Positions 35,970-46,704 of a DNA stretch of 64,000 nucleotides are shown here, piece after piece. This stretch comes from Croceivirga radicis (GTDB lineage Bacteria > Bacteroidota > Bacteroidia > Flavobacteriales > Flavobacteriaceae): contig NZ_MTBC01000004.1 of NCBI RefSeq assembly GCF_002072105.2, positions 62,001 through 126,000 of the forward strand, in the 5' to 3' direction. Both the position numbers and the translations under genes were made by a program. Every line of letters begins with the position of its first letter. The first letter of the stretch is position 1. The notes beneath the pieces were generated by a model that saw nothing but the letters and a program-made list of their open reading frames with translations, did not search any database and was not told the DNA's origin.

Positions 35970-38588
35970 TTAAAACAACGTTGTTTGGTCAGATTCGTCA
36001 TTGTTTGTATCAATTTTGGTATTGTCCTCGCTTATAGCCTCATTGCTGTCCTCTTCCACCTCCGCTTCTTCTTCTATTTCAAAAGGCAACGCTTCCAAAA
36101 CGTTTACGTTCTTTAATTTATCTGTAGTTAATTGGTTTCCTTGGGCTTTTATTCCTTTAATAGCTATAAATTCTTCTACATTAACCGTTTCGTTAGGTTT
36201 TGGGTCTTTTCCTCTTGGTTTTACAAACTCCAATTCCACCATAGGTCTCCAATCTGTTAAAATTAACTCTAACTGTGTTTTAGAATGTTCACTTATTACA
36301 AGCTCTTCTTTGTTTGTGTTCTCTATTAAAAAACGTTTTAGGTAATATCTTTCCTTTTCACCATCATAGTAGATTACGGAGATGGGTTTTTCTGGAACCC
36401 ATTTTTCCAACACAATCATATCGTCATCAAAACGTGTATTTAAGTCTGGAGCAATGGTCTTAACAACACCTTTTTGATTGGCCACCAAAAGCAAATCTTC
36501 CCCTTTAAAAGCACCTAAAAGCTCGCCTCGCTCATCGGTATTTAGACGGCGTACAACATCATCGAACCAAATTTTTCTAGGTTTTAAGGTAGAAACTCCT
36601 TTTTCTTTAAGCTCTATACGTTTAACTGCATATTTGGATACCGTATTACCTTTAGAGCTTCTCCCTTTAATAAGAATATCGGCAAAATCAATGTCCCACT
36701 TTAACTTTTTTATACTTCCAGATTGCCTCAAATGCACCGTAATAACCTCTGCCTCCCCGTTAGGGTTTGCAGAAAAATACAGTAATTCACTACCTGCTTT
36801 CCCGTTGGTTAAATCATACATTTTATCCCTAGTTATACTAGTAACATTAAATCGTTTAATATAACTGGGGCCACCTTTACCATCTTTATAGACCATATTA
36901 TAGGTTGTACGCTTGTCTTTTTTCTTAAAGACGGCCACATGTATAATACCTTTCTCAACAAATGTCTTACTATCCACCTTGGTTACCATCATTTTACCAG
37001 ATTGCGTAAAGACAATGATATCGTCAATATCACTACAATCGGTAACATATTCATCTCTTCTTAAAGATGTGCCAATGAAACCCTCTTCCCTATTTACATA
37101 AAGTTTGGTATTTCTTATAACCACTTTGGTTGCTTCGATATCATCAAAGATTCGAATTTCAGATTTACGCTCCCTACCTTTACCATACTTCGTCTTCAAC
37201 TCTTTAAAGTAGGCTATTGCAAAATCGATTAAATTATCTAAATGATGTTTTGTTTCTGCAATGCGGTCTTCTAAACTCTCTAAGTATTGTTTAGCCTTAT
37301 CCAAATCAAATTTAGAAATACGTTTGATTCGTATTTCTGTTAAACGGACAATGTCATCTTCGGTTATAGCTCTTTTAAGATGACCAATATGCGGCTTTAA
37401 ACCTTTGTCTATAGCAGCTATTACTCCCTCCCAAGTTTCTTCCTCTTCTATTTCGCGGTAAATTCTGTTTTCAATAAAAATGCGCTCTAAGGAAGAAAAA
37501 TGCCATTGCTCTTCTAATTCGTGTAACTGAATTTCCAATTCTTGCCTTAGCATGCTCACGGTGTTGTCCGTAGAACGTTTTAGAATCTCAGAAACCCCCA
37601 TAAATACGGGCTTATTATCTTCAATAATACAAGCCAGTGGAGAAATAGACGACTCACAAGAGGTAAATGCATACAAAGCATCAATACTTTTGTCTGGAGA
37701 AAGTCCGCTTGGTAAATGCACCAAAATCTCTACCTCTGCCGCCGTATTATCCTCTATTTTTTTAACCTTGATTTTACCCTTATCATTGGCCTTTAAAATA
37801 GAATCGATTAAGGAAGAGGTATTGGTACCATAGGGTATTTCCTTAATTACCAATGTGTTTTTATCTAAACTTTCTATTTTAGCCCTTACCCGTATTTTAC
37901 CGCCCCTTAGACCATCATTATAATTACTTACGTCTATGATACCCGCCGTTGGAAAGTCTGGATACAGCTTAAAGCTCCTACCTTTTAAATGACTAATAGA
38001 CGCATCTATAAGCTCATTAAAGTTATGGGGTAAAATTTTGGTAGATAGCCCCACCGCAATTCCTTCCGCACCCTGTGCCAACAACAACGGAAACTTAACG
38101 GGCAGGTTTACAGGTTCTTTTTTACGGCCATCATAAGATTGTTGCCACTCGGTAATTTTAGGACTAAAGACAACATCGAGAGCAAATTTGGATAATCTGG
38201 CTTCTATGTAACGTGATGCCGCTGCCCCATCTCCTGTCAATATATTACCCCAGTTTCCTTGAGTATCAATTAATAAATCTTTTTGGCCAATTTGAACCAT
38301 TGCGTCACCAATACTAGCATCACCATGAGGATGGTACTGCATCGTGTGCCCTACCACATTGGCAACCTTGTTATACCTACCGTCATCTAATTCTTTTAGC
38401 GAATGCATAATTCTACGTTGAACTGGCTTAAAACCATCTTCAATTGCAGGCACGGCACGCTCTAAAATTACATAGGATGCATAATCTAAAAACCAATCTT
38501 TGTACATTCCCGTAACCCGGGTCAATGCTTCTTCTTGTTGATTTTCTGATTGTCCTTCGCCATTATTCAAGGCTTCATTTTCTTCCAT
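35970..38588 (-). CDS. parC: DNA topoisomerase IV subunit A
   Basis: This 872-residue type IIA topoisomerase A subunit has a winged-helix/breakage domain with RVTGMYKDWFLDYASYVILERAVP at the start (in pieces) and the active-site Tyr in SRYIEARLSKFA. The C-terminal beta-pinwheel is less regular than in GyrA, without a clear GyrA box, and the tail is acidic (about 830-865). It relaxes and unlinks DNA together with ParE, 30 bp upstream. The pairing with a 616-residue B subunit argues for topo IV rather than gyrase. Confidence 0.92.
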   Translation of the reverse strand: MEENEALNNGEGQSENQQEEALTRVTGMYKDWFLDYASYVILERAVPAIEDGFKPVQRRIMHSLKELDDGRYNKVANVVGHTMQYHPHGDASIGDAMVQIGQKDLLIDTQGNWGNILTGDGAAASRYIEARLSKFALDVVFSPKITEWQQSYDGRKKEPVNLPVKFPLLLAQGAEGIAVGLSTKILPHNFNELIDASISHLKGRSFKLYPDFPTAGIIDVSNYNDGLRGGKIRVRAKIESLDKNTLVIKEIPYGTNTSSLIDSILKANDKGKIKVKKIEDNTAAEVEILVHLPSGLSPDKSIDALYAFTSCESSISPLACIIEDNKPVFMGVSEILKRSTDNTVSMLRQELEIQLHELEEQWHFSSLERIFIENRIYREIEEEETWEGVIAAIDKGLKPHIGHLKRAITEDDIVRLTEIRIKRISKFDLDKAKQYLESLEDRIAETKHHLDNLIDFAIAYFKELKTKYGKGRERKSEIRIFDDIEATKVVIRNTKLYVNREEGFIGTSLRRDEYVTDCSDIDDIIVFTQSGKMMVTKVDSKTFVEKGIIHVAVFKKKDKRTTYNMVYKDGKGGPSYIKRFNVTSITRDKMYDLTNGKAGSELLYFSANPNGEAEVITVHLRQSGSIKKLKWDIDFADILIKGRSSKGNTVSKYAVKRIELKEKGVSTLKPRKIWFDDVVRRLNTDERGELLGAFKGEDLLLVANQKGVVKTIAPDLNTRFDDDMIVLEKWVPEKPISVIYYDGEKERYYLKRFLIENTNKEELVISEHSKTQLELILTDWRPMVELEFVKPRGKDPKPNETVNVEEFIAIKGIKAQGNQLTTDKLKNVNVLEALPFEIEEEAEVEEDSNEAISEDNTKIDTNNDESDQTTLF

Positions 38589-38618
38589 TGAAAGATTAGT
38601 TTGGTATATGGTATTGGG

Positions 38619-40469
38619 TTAGTTCTCTTCTACTAGATCAAGCTCTACTTTAAGGTTGTTTATGATGAATTTTTGACGGTCTGGTGTGTTCTTTCCCATA
38701 TAGAACTGTAACAATTGGTCTATAGACATGGCTTTGTCTAACATTACAGGTTCTAGACGAATATCATCTCCAATAAAATGCTGGAATTCATCTGGCGAAA
38801 TTTCACCCAAACCTTTAAAACGTGTTATTTCTGGTTTACCACTTAATTTATTTATGGCGTTGGCCTTTTCTTCATCGCTATAACAGTATATTGTCTCCTT
38901 TTTATTTCTTACCCTAAATAATGGGGTTTGCAATATGTAAAGGTGGTTTTCTCTTATTAGTTCAGGAAAAAACTGTAAAAAGAAGGTTATCAACAACAAT
39001 CTAATATGCATACCGTCCACATCAGCATCTGTAGCAATGACAATATTGTTATATCTAAGGTCCTCTAAGGAATCTTCAATATTCAAAGCTGCCTGCAAAA
39101 GATTAAATTCTTCGTTCTCATAAACAATTTTCTTGCTCATTCCGTAAGAATTCAAGGGCTTACCCCTTAAACTGAATACAGCCTGTGTATTTACGTCCCT
39201 GGACTTGGTAATGGAACCAGATGCAGAATCGCCCTCCGTTATAAACAAGGTAGTTTCTAGACGTCGGTCATTTTTCATGTCGCCTAAATGCACCCTGCAA
39301 TCTCGTAATTTTTTATTGTGCAAGCTTGCTTTCTTAGCTCTTTCTCTTGCTAATTTTCGAATGCCGGAAAGTTCTTTACGCTCCTTTTCGGCCTGTACAA
39401 TCTTACGTTGTAAGGCATCTCTTGTTTCAGGGTTCTTATGCAGATAATTGTCTAAATATTTCCCTACAAAATCGTTTATGTATGTTCTAACCGTGGGTAA
39501 ATCCCCGCCCATATCCGTAGAACCTAGTTTGGTTTTGGTCTGGCTTTCAAACACTGGTTCCATTACTTTAATGGAAATGGCAGAAATTATAGACTTTCTA
39601 ACGTCTGATGCATCGTAGTTTTTACCAAAATGGTCTCTAACTGTTTTTACAACAGCTTCCCTAAAAGCGGCTTGGTGTGTACCCCCTTGTGTAGTGTGTT
39701 GGCCATTTACAAAAGAATGATAGGACTCACTATATTGGGTTTTACTATGTGTAATGGCAATTTCAATGTCATTACCTTTTAAATGGATAATTGGATACAG
39801 AAAATCATCTTCGTTATTATTGTCTTCCAATAAATCCTTTAAACCATTTTCTGAGTAGTATTTTTCACCATTAAAAACTATGGTTAACCCAGGATTTAGG
39901 TATACATAGTTTTTGAGCATACGTTCTACATACTCATTTCGATACTTATACTTTTTGAAAATAGTCTCGTCTGGGGTAAAGGTTACCATGGTCCCTTTAC
40001 GCTTGGTGGAATCTACTAACTCCTCCTCTACCAAATTTCCTACAGAAAATTCAGCACTTTTAGCCTGACCATCCCTTACGGATTCTACCTTAAAAAAAGT
40101 GGACAATGCATTAACCGCTTTGGTACCTACACCATTTAATCCAACAGATTTTTTAAATGCGCGGGTATCATATTTACCGCCAGTATTCATTTTAGACACC
40201 ACATCTACCACCTTTCCTAAAGGAATACCACGACCATAATCCCTAACCTTTACCGTGTTGTCCTTAATAGTGATTTCAATGGTTTTACCAGTACCCATGA
40301 CAAATTCATCAATACTGTTGTCCAAAACCTCTTTTAATAGGATGTAAATACCATCATCAGCAGAAGAACCATCGCCCAATTTACCAATATACATACCGGG
40401 TCGCATACGAATATGCTCTTTCCAGTCTAACGAGCGAATATTATCTTCGGTATATTGTGTTTGTGCCAT
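38619..40469 (-). CDS. parE: DNA topoisomerase IV subunit B
   Basis: The 616-residue GHKL ATPase subunit shows RPGMYIG, the ATP-lid text [23 protein letters not shown], and the TOPRIM acidic motif EGDSASGS with later DADVDGMH. It lacks the long insertion found in many GyrB proteins. The operon order is parE then parC. Transcription starts in the 109-bp gap after the EamA gene. Confidence 0.94.
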   Translation of the reverse strand: MAQTQYTEDNIRSLDWKEHIRMRPGMYIGKLGDGSSADDGIYILLKEVLDNSIDEFVMGTGKTIEITIKDNTVKVRDYGRGIPLGKVVDVVSKMNTGGKYDTRAFKKSVGLNGVGTKAVNALSTFFKVESVRDGQAKSAEFSVGNLVEEELVDSTKRKGTMVTFTPDETIFKKYKYRNEYVERMLKNYVYLNPGLTIVFNGEKYYSENGLKDLLEDNNNEDDFLYPIIHLKGNDIEIAITHSKTQYSESYHSFVNGQHTTQGGTHQAAFREAVVKTVRDHFGKNYDASDVRKSIISAISIKVMEPVFESQTKTKLGSTDMGGDLPTVRTYINDFVGKYLDNYLHKNPETRDALQRKIVQAEKERKELSGIRKLARERAKKASLHNKKLRDCRVHLGDMKNDRRLETTLFITEGDSASGSITKSRDVNTQAVFSLRGKPLNSYGMSKKIVYENEEFNLLQAALNIEDSLEDLRYNNIVIATDADVDGMHIRLLLITFFLQFFPELIRENHLYILQTPLFRVRNKKETIYCYSDEEKANAINKLSGKPEITRFKGLGEISPDEFQHFIGDDIRLEPVMLDKAMSIDQLLQFYMGKNTPDRQKFIINNLKVELDLVEEN

Positions 40470-40539
40470 TATGTAGTAGGATTATCCCAACGAATATAAA
40501 ATTATGTGCGAAAAATAAAAATGGGAGCGCTATAATTTA

Positions 40540-40569
40540 ATCAACAAATAAAAAGCTGCTATTGTTGAT
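40540..40569 (-). repeat. Inverted repeat after the EamA gene
   Basis: ATCAACAA and TTGTTGAT pair over 8 bp with a 14-base loop in the gap between the EamA stop and parE. There is no U-tract, so it is not a clear terminator. Confidence 0.3.
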
Positions 40570-40578
40570 ATGTGATTA

Positions 40579-41481
40579 TCAAGGTTTTTGCTTATTGATC
40601 GACAAATAAATAATTCCCATAATAACTACCAACATTCCCAAAAGCTGCAACCAGGATAGTTTTTCTCCCAAAAATAGATAAGCCAATACTATGGTAGAAA
40701 TAGGCCCAACACTACCAAGAATTGAAAAGCTATTGGCGCCGATTGTCTTGATGGAACAAGATACCAAAAACGAGGGCATCAAGGTTGCAATAATGGCCAT
40801 TCCTAAACCATAAATATATACGGGAGTAGCCAAATTTAATACGGTTTTTAAAGGAGTTGTGGCACTATAATGAATTAGAATGCAAACCGTAGATACAATC
40901 ATTGCGTAACATGTAAAACGTAATACGCCTAATTTTGGAATTAACCAACCACTACCCACTAAATAAGATGCATATGTTATAGCACTGAATATAACTAAGA
41001 GTACTCCTAACCAAACATTACTCCCAGTTACACTCAACTCTTTCCAAAAGGTAATTAATACACCCAGATAAGTGATAGCAATAGCTATTCTCTGTTTTTT
41101 AGAAACTTTAATTTTCAAAAACACATAAGAAAGTAGCACAACTATTGTAGGGTAAATAAATAAAATAATACGCTCTAGACCTGCCTTTATATATTTTAGA
41201 CCTAAAAAATCAAAATAGCTGGCCAGATAATAGCCCACAAAACCAAACAATAGCAGCCATAAAAAGGTTTTAGCACCTATTTTACTGGATTTTTTGTACT
41301 CCAAATAACATAAAATAGCAATGTAAAAAGGAAGCGCGAATCCCATCCTCAAAAGCAATAAGCTCAACGTATCAACTTGATAGAGATACGCAAGCTTTAC
41401 CATAATTGCTTTAGAAGAAAAAAGAACCACTCCTATTAGGCCAATTAGGATTCCAAGATTTTTAGACGCAGGCTTAACCAT
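40579..41481 (-). CDS. EamA-family drug/metabolite transporter
   Basis: The 300-residue protein has ten hydrophobic segments arranged as two EamA halves (about 10-145 and 155-295), the second with GSVGPISTIVLAYLFLGEKLS, a DMT hallmark. It likely exports small metabolites or amino acids; the substrate cannot be predicted. It lies 67 bp after ychF on the same strand. Confidence 0.85.
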   Translation of the reverse strand: MVKPASKNLGILIGLIGVVLFSSKAIMVKLAYLYQVDTLSLLLLRMGFALPFYIAILCYLEYKKSSKIGAKTFLWLLLFGFVGYYLASYFDFLGLKYIKAGLERIILFIYPTIVVLLSYVFLKIKVSKKQRIAIAITYLGVLITFWKELSVTGSNVWLGVLLVIFSAITYASYLVGSGWLIPKLGVLRFTCYAMIVSTVCILIHYSATTPLKTVLNLATPVYIYGLGMAIIATLMPSFLVSCSIKTIGANSFSILGSVGPISTIVLAYLFLGEKLSWLQLLGMLVVIMGIIYLSINKQKP

Positions 41482-41548
41482 AGCGCTAACCTACTTAGTA
41501 AAAAACGTAGGTTTCTATTCTTTAGATAGTAAATGGAATGCCCAAAGG

Positions 41549-42643
41549 TTACACATTAAACCTGAAATGCATTACATCGCCATCTTTAACAATGTATTCT
41601 TTACCTTCTACACGCATTTTACCGGCCTCTTTTACTTTAGATTCACTACCAAATTGAACGTAATCGTCATATGCAATTACCTCTGCCCTAATAAAACCCT
41701 TTTCAAAATCGGTATGGATTACACCGGCAGCTTGTGGCGCTGTGGCCCCTACGGGAATGGTCCACGCCCTTACTTCTTTAACCCCGGCAGTAAAGTACGT
41801 TTCTAAGTCTAGTAATTTATAGGCGCCACGGATTAATTTTGCCGCACCAGGCTCTGTTAAACCTAAATCTTCTAAGAACATTTGACGTTCATCATAAGAT
41901 TCTAGTTCGTTAATATCCGCCTCGGTACCAACCGCCAAGAAAATAACTTCTGCATTTTCGTTCTTAACGGCTTCCTTAACCTTATCCACATAAGCATTTC
42001 CTTCTACGGCGGCCGCCTCATCTACATTACAAACATACATTACGGGCTTATCCGTAATTAATTGTAATGGCTTTACAAATTCTATCTTATCCTCATCAGA
42101 AACCGTAATGGCGCGCACGGATTGCCCCGCCTCTAATCCTTCTTTTAGTTGAATTAAAACAGCTTCTTCTTTTTGCGCTTCTTTATTACCGGTCCTTGCA
42201 GCTCTTTTGACTTTGTCCAGTTTTTTCTCTACACTTTCCAAATCTTTAAGCTGTAATTCCATATCGATGGTTTCTTTGTCCCTTATGGGATCAACGGAAC
42301 CATCTACGTGCACCACATTATCATTATCAAAACAACGTAGAACATGTAAAATCGCATCCGTTTCTCTAATATTTCCTAGAAATTGATTTCCTAAACCTTC
42401 TCCCTTACTAGCGCCTTTTACCAAACCAGCAATATCTACAATCTCTACCGTGGCCGGCACTACTCTTTCTGGATTAACAAGAGATTCTAGTTTTTCCAAC
42501 CGCGGGTCTGGAACATTTACCACACCTATATTTGGTTCTATTGTACAAAATGGAAAATTTGCACTCTGCGCTTTGGCATTAGATAAACAGTTAAAAAGGG
42601 TGGATTTTCCAACGTTTGGTAAACCTACGATACCTGCTTTCAT
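41549..42643 (-). CDS. ychF: YchF/OLA1-family ATPase
   Basis: YchF (364 residues) has G1 GLPNVGKST at residues 6-14, the TIEPNIGVVNVPD switch region, DIAGLVKGASKGEGLGN, and a C-terminal TGS domain ending RFNV. It is an Obg-related P-loop protein preferring ATP, linked to ribosomes and stress response. All G motifs look intact. Confidence 0.97.
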   Translation of the reverse strand: MKAGIVGLPNVGKSTLFNCLSNAKAQSANFPFCTIEPNIGVVNVPDPRLEKLESLVNPERVVPATVEIVDIAGLVKGASKGEGLGNQFLGNIRETDAILHVLRCFDNDNVVHVDGSVDPIRDKETIDMELQLKDLESVEKKLDKVKRAARTGNKEAQKEEAVLIQLKEGLEAGQSVRAITVSDEDKIEFVKPLQLITDKPVMYVCNVDEAAAVEGNAYVDKVKEAVKNENAEVIFLAVGTEADINELESYDERQMFLEDLGLTEPGAAKLIRGAYKLLDLETYFTAGVKEVRAWTIPVGATAPQAAGVIHTDFEKGFIRAEVIAYDDYVQFGSESKVKEAGKMRVEGKEYIVKDGDVMHFRFNV

Positions 42644-42708
42644 AGTTAGAGAAGTTTATTGCTTATTTATTAAAGGCTGCAAAGATAAGTTGAAGAAAAC
42701 AATTTATA

Positions 42709-42834
42709 CTACAACCTATTAAACATTGAATAGGCTAGATAACCCAGAAGAAAAACTATACCCAAAAGTGCTAATGCGGATAGAAAGCATCCTATCTTCA
42801 TCCAAATACCAGAATATTCTTCGTTTTCTTGCAT
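42709..42834 (-). CDS. 41-residue single-pass membrane peptide
   Basis: From ATG 42834 a frame of 41 codons encodes a short acidic N-terminus (MQENEEYSG), a 25-residue hydrophobic span (about 12-37, with CFLSALALLGIVFLLGYL) and a basic end. It looks like a single-pass small membrane protein of unknown role. It lies upstream of ychF on the same strand, 65 bp away. The evidence is the clean start and membrane pattern only. Confidence 0.45.
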   Translation of the reverse strand: MQENEEYSGIWMKIGCFLSALALLGIVFLLGYLAYSMFNRL

Positions 42835-42983
42835 TTTAAAATTTAAGCCACAAATATAAATTAGCCCAGTACTTCTTACCAACAATTAGCATCAAATTAA
42901 TAGCTTATTCCTGCTAATCTAGCTTTAACCTATAATTAACGTTAAATTATTTTTATACATTTAACCACGAGAAGCTATAATTA

Positions 42984-43553
42984 ATGGAAGTAATAGATCA
43001 AATACTCTGGTCAGAATTTAAAAAAGGCAAGCAAGATGCTTTCAAGAGCCTTTTTAAAAAATACTACTCTCCATTATATTTTTATGGATTAAAGTTATCT
43101 GCCAACCAAGATATGACCAAAGAGGTTTTACAAGACTTTTTTGTGTATTTACATACTAACGCTGCTAATTTTTCGCAAGTAGAAAACGTTAAAGCCTATC
43201 TAATGATTTCTTTTAGAAGATTAATTTTAAAGGAAATTGCCAAACAAAGAAAAGTAATGCAACAGACCACATCTATCGAAACAGGGGCTGTTTTCAACTT
43301 TTTAGAAGAAGAATTAAATAAAAATCAAAATAATTCTTTTGCGGATAATGTTACACTTCTTAAGCACCTAAATCAACTACCAGAAAGGCAAAAAGAAGTA
43401 ATTTATTTAAAGTTTTATAACAACCTGTCTGTTAAGCAAATAGCAGATGTTATGGAAATAAGTGCTCAAAGTGTTTCCAACACCCTTCAAAAGGCTTTTT
43501 CTAAATTGAGAAAATCCATAGAATCTGACCAAATTCTGTCTATTCTTAAATAA
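42984..43553 (+). CDS. ECF-type RNA polymerase sigma factor
   Basis: The 189-residue protein has sigma region 2 (about 20-90, with FKSLFKKYYSPLYFYGLKLS and the KEVLQDFFVYL helix) and region 4 (about 125-180, LPERQKEVIYLKFYNNLSVKQIADVM then QSVSNTLQKAFSKLR). There is no region 1 or 3, which marks it as ECF/FecI-like. It is followed by a TonB receptor, then a FecR-like anti-sigma factor and a second receptor, so it is probably the sigma factor of this cell-surface signalling locus. Confidence 0.92.
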   Translation: MEVIDQILWSEFKKGKQDAFKSLFKKYYSPLYFYGLKLSANQDMTKEVLQDFFVYLHTNAANFSQVENVKAYLMISFRRLILKEIAKQRKVMQQTTSIETGAVFNFLEEELNKNQNNSFADNVTLLKHLNQLPERQKEVIYLKFYNNLSVKQIADVMEISAQSVSNTLQKAFSKLRKSIESDQILSILK

Positions 43554-43566
43554 ATTATTCCCTTAG

Positions 43567-43577
43567 TAGGGTATATT
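43567..43577 (+). promoter_or_regulatory. Shared motif TAGGGTATATT, copy 1
   Basis: This 11-bp string lies 121 bp before the first TonB receptor ATG, just after the sigma-factor gene. The same string occurs before fecR at 46705. It is a candidate promoter element for the locus sigma factor; this is inferred from the pair only. Confidence 0.45.
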
Positions 43578-43595
43578 CTTATTTTTTTTGCTCTA

Positions 43596-43603
43596 TAGGT
43601 TTG
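43596..43603 (+). promoter_or_regulatory. Possible -7 element TAGGTTTG
   Basis: TAGGTTTG fits TAnnTTTG and lies 95 bp before the receptor ATG. It could be a housekeeping promoter next to the shared motif. No TTTG is found at the standard distance. Confidence 0.3.
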
Positions 43604-43698
43604 AATACTGAAATTTCAATACGCACTATTTAGCGTTCGCGCTACTTTTAATGCATTTTGAATTTTCTAGTGTGAACATCTAACTCATACTAAATATT

Positions 43699-46566
43699 AT
43701 GAAAAAACCTAAATTAACGTATTGGGGCTTACTTACGGCAGCAATGGTGGCTTTACCCACCGTTACCAATGCCTCCTCAAACCCCATTGCAGAAAACAAG
43801 GAGGAAAAAACAAAAATTAATGTATCCATTAATCGTTATCAAAATGTGGTAACCGGTAAGGTAACCGATGAAAATGGTATTGCCTTAGCAGGGGTAAACA
43901 TTTTGGAAAAAGGCACATCTAATGGAACAACTTCTGATTTTGATGGAAATTACTCCATTTCGGTAGCTAACGATGCCACTTTAGTTTTTAGTTATATTGG
44001 TTTTGGAACCAATGAAATTAAAGTAGCCGGGCAGTCTACCATTAATGTAACATTGAGCGAAGGAGTACAGTTAGAAGAATTTATTGTTGTTGGATCTAGA
44101 ACCGCTCCAAGAAGTAACACAGACACACCTTTGCCTGTAGATGTATTGCCGGCAAAAGAACTTACGTCTACCGGACAAGTTACTTTTGATAAGGCATTAC
44201 AATACAAGATTCCATCTTTTAATACGGTACAAACACCGGTAAACGATGCTACTTCTCTTTTAGACCCATATGAAATTAGAAATATGGGGCCAAGTAGAAC
44301 ATTGATTCTAATAAACGGAAAAAGAAAAAACTTAAGTGCTTTATTATATACACAAACTTCTCCAGGTCGTGGGGAAACCGGTGCGGATATTTCTGCCATA
44401 CCTACAGATGCCATAAAGCGTGTAGAAATACTTAGAGATGGTGCTTCTGCACAATACGGTTCTGATGCCATTGCAGGGGTAATGAACATTATTTTAAAAG
44501 ATAGCCCGGAAACCGGTTCGGCTACACTTAGAGGTGGCATTACCTCTGAAGGAGACGGTGAAATGTATGGAATTGCGGTAAACAACGGCACCCCAATTGG
44601 AGACGATAAGGGATTTGTAAATTATACCGTAGACCTTTCTAAAGTTAATCTTGCAAACAGACCTGGCACTGTAGACGCAGAAGGAGAAGCCGGTGATTTT
44701 GGGGCTGATTTAGCTACGGTTCAAGAGTTTTTAGGTAGAAGACCAGACGCAGGTAACATTAATGGTTCTCCAGAAACAGCAGCTGCTAAATTTTCGGCAA
44801 ATTTTGGATATGATATTAGCGACAACACAGAATTGTACGCAAATGCAGCATATGTCTATAAAAACGTAAACAGTTTTGCCAATTATAGAACTCCTTATTG
44901 GAGAACGGTTGATGATTTTCCTTATTTGGCAGATTTTTTCCCTGGAAATAACCCCAATACCGCTGGCGGTTATGATGGTTATTTACCAACTTTTGAAGGT
45001 TTATTGAGTGATTATAACGGTACGGTAGGTTTTCGTTCTACCATAAACGACTGGAATGTTGATTTAAGTTTCACTACAGGTGGAAATTTGCAAACTTACA
45101 AAGTGAACAACTCGCACAATAGAAACTTTGTGTATTCTCCGTCTACATGGGTAGATGCCAATGGTAATGGAACAATAGACGATGGTGAGGTAACAGAAAG
45201 TTCTCAGCTTTACAGGGAAAATTCTCCACGTTCTTTTGATCCAGGAGGCACACGCTTTTCCCATAACGTTGGAAACATAGATATTTCTAGATTACTTTCT
45301 GATAAGGTAAGTATTGGATTTGGTGCAGAGTTTAGAACAGAAACCTTTGAGGTAATAGAAGGAGGCCTTGCTTCATATGACGGTGGTGGTGCGGATTCTT
45401 TTGCAGGTAACACACCACAAAATTCCGGTAAATTTAACCGTTACAACATTGGTGGTTATTTTAGTTTGGATTATGATGTTACGGATGCTTTCTTACTAAG
45501 TGGTACGGTAAGGGCAGAAAACTACTCAGATTTTGGTGGCGCATTTGTATATAAATTCAGTTCTAGATACAAATTCAGTGATGCATTAACCTTAAGAGGT
45601 TCTGTTTCATCAGGATTTAGAGCTCCTACTCTTCATCAAATTTATACGCAAAAAGCACAATACAGCTTTATTCCAGGTCAAGGTATACAAGTAGGTGGTT
45701 TGGTAAACAACGTTTCCTCACAAGCACAATTATTGGGTATTCCACAGTTAGACGCAGAAACTTCCAATAACTTTACTATTGGGGTTGGTGGCAAAATAAA
45801 CAATCACTTTAGCTATACCTTAGATTACTATAATATAGCGGTAAAAGATAGAATTGTTTTAAGTACGGAGATTGGTCCTACAGAAGCTGGTAATACCGCT
45901 CTAGACCAAGTATTGGCAGACAATAATTTATCCGATGTAAGCTTCTTTGTTAACGCATTGGATACTAGAACTTCTGGATTAGACGTGGTATTTAGCTATA
46001 AAGACATTGCGCTAGGGGCTGGTAATTTAGACTTTAACCTATCTGGAAATTACACTTTTCAAAACGAAAGAGATGGGGCGGTAAAAAATCCAACTTTGGT
46101 AGAGAATGCTGGGCAGTCTGTTGTTAATGACACCCAAGAGGCCCTTTTCTTTACCTCTAGACCTAGAACAAAATGGATTTTAGGCGCTAATTACCAATTA
46201 GATAAATTAGGTATCTCTTTAAACAACACTTACTTTGGCAAAACTACCTTTAAACAACAAGGTATGGACCCAAATATAAGAACAGAGTTTACACCTAAAG
46301 TGGTAACAGATTTAGGGTTCAATTACAATGCTACGGATAAATTGACCCTAGCATTAAACATCAACAACATTTTGAATGTACTACCAGAATGGAGTTTTAA
46401 AGCAGAAAATGCTGCAGGTGAAACCTTACTTGCAGACCCAGCACAAGTTAAAACGCAATCTAACTTAATTACATTCAACCAAAGATATTCCCAAATGACA
46501 TATGATGGTTACCATTTTAGTCAATTAGGGACACTGTTTAATTTGTCTGTGAATTACAAGTTCTAA
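43699..46566 (+). CDS. TonB-dependent outer-membrane receptor, first of pair
   Basis: The 955-residue protein has a signal peptide (about 1-25), a CarboxypepD_reg-like domain (about 50-130, VTGKVTDENGIALAGVNI), a plug domain (about 145-265, with RNMGPSRTLILINGKR and VEILRDGASAQYGSDAIAGVMNI) and a long 22-strand-type barrel ending in the Phe-terminated NLSVNYKF. There is no STN domain before the plug. It should import a ligand using TonB energy. The second receptor in the locus is a clear paralogue across plug and barrel. The ligand is unknown. Confidence 0.92.
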   Translation: MKKPKLTYWGLLTAAMVALPTVTNASSNPIAENKEEKTKINVSINRYQNVVTGKVTDENGIALAGVNILEKGTSNGTTSDFDGNYSISVANDATLVFSYIGFGTNEIKVAGQSTINVTLSEGVQLEEFIVVGSRTAPRSNTDTPLPVDVLPAKELTSTGQVTFDKALQYKIPSFNTVQTPVNDATSLLDPYEIRNMGPSRTLILINGKRKNLSALLYTQTSPGRGETGADISAIPTDAIKRVEILRDGASAQYGSDAIAGVMNIILKDSPETGSATLRGGITSEGDGEMYGIAVNNGTPIGDDKGFVNYTVDLSKVNLANRPGTVDAEGEAGDFGADLATVQEFLGRRPDAGNINGSPETAAAKFSANFGYDISDNTELYANAAYVYKNVNSFANYRTPYWRTVDDFPYLADFFPGNNPNTAGGYDGYLPTFEGLLSDYNGTVGFRSTINDWNVDLSFTTGGNLQTYKVNNSHNRNFVYSPSTWVDANGNGTIDDGEVTESSQLYRENSPRSFDPGGTRFSHNVGNIDISRLLSDKVSIGFGAEFRTETFEVIEGGLASYDGGGADSFAGNTPQNSGKFNRYNIGGYFSLDYDVTDAFLLSGTVRAENYSDFGGAFVYKFSSRYKFSDALTLRGSVSSGFRAPTLHQIYTQKAQYSFIPGQGIQVGGLVNNVSSQAQLLGIPQLDAETSNNFTIGVGGKINNHFSYTLDYYNIAVKDRIVLSTEIGPTEAGNTALDQVLADNNLSDVSFFVNALDTRTSGLDVVFSYKDIALGAGNLDFNLSGNYTFQNERDGAVKNPTLVENAGQSVVNDTQEALFFTSRPRTKWILGANYQLDKLGISLNNTYFGKTTFKQQGMDPNIRTEFTPKVVTDLGFNYNATDKLTLALNINNILNVLPEWSFKAENAAGETLLADPAQVKTQSNLITFNQRYSQMTYDGYHFSQLGTLFNLSVNYKF

Positions 46567-46607
46567 GATGAATTATGATTTCTAATTATTTTTGAGTTAT
46601 TCATGGA

Positions 46608-46636
46608 AAGGCTGCCAATTGGCAGCCTTCTTTATT
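46608..46636 (+). terminator. Terminator after the first receptor
   Basis: AAGGCTGCC-aatt-GGCAGCCTT is a 9-bp stem followed by a T-rich tail, 41 bp past the receptor stop. It separates this gene from fecR, which therefore needs its own promoter. Confidence 0.85.
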
Positions 46637-46704
46637 TAATAGGACAATCAATTTTTAAGAATTATATATTTTCAACTAAAATATTTTAACTTGCTCCGTT
46701 TTAT

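Noticed and set aside
40540-40569. Inverted repeat as the terminator of the EamA gene
   Set aside because: The stem is AT-rich with a 14-base loop and no T-run, so I list it only as a repeat.
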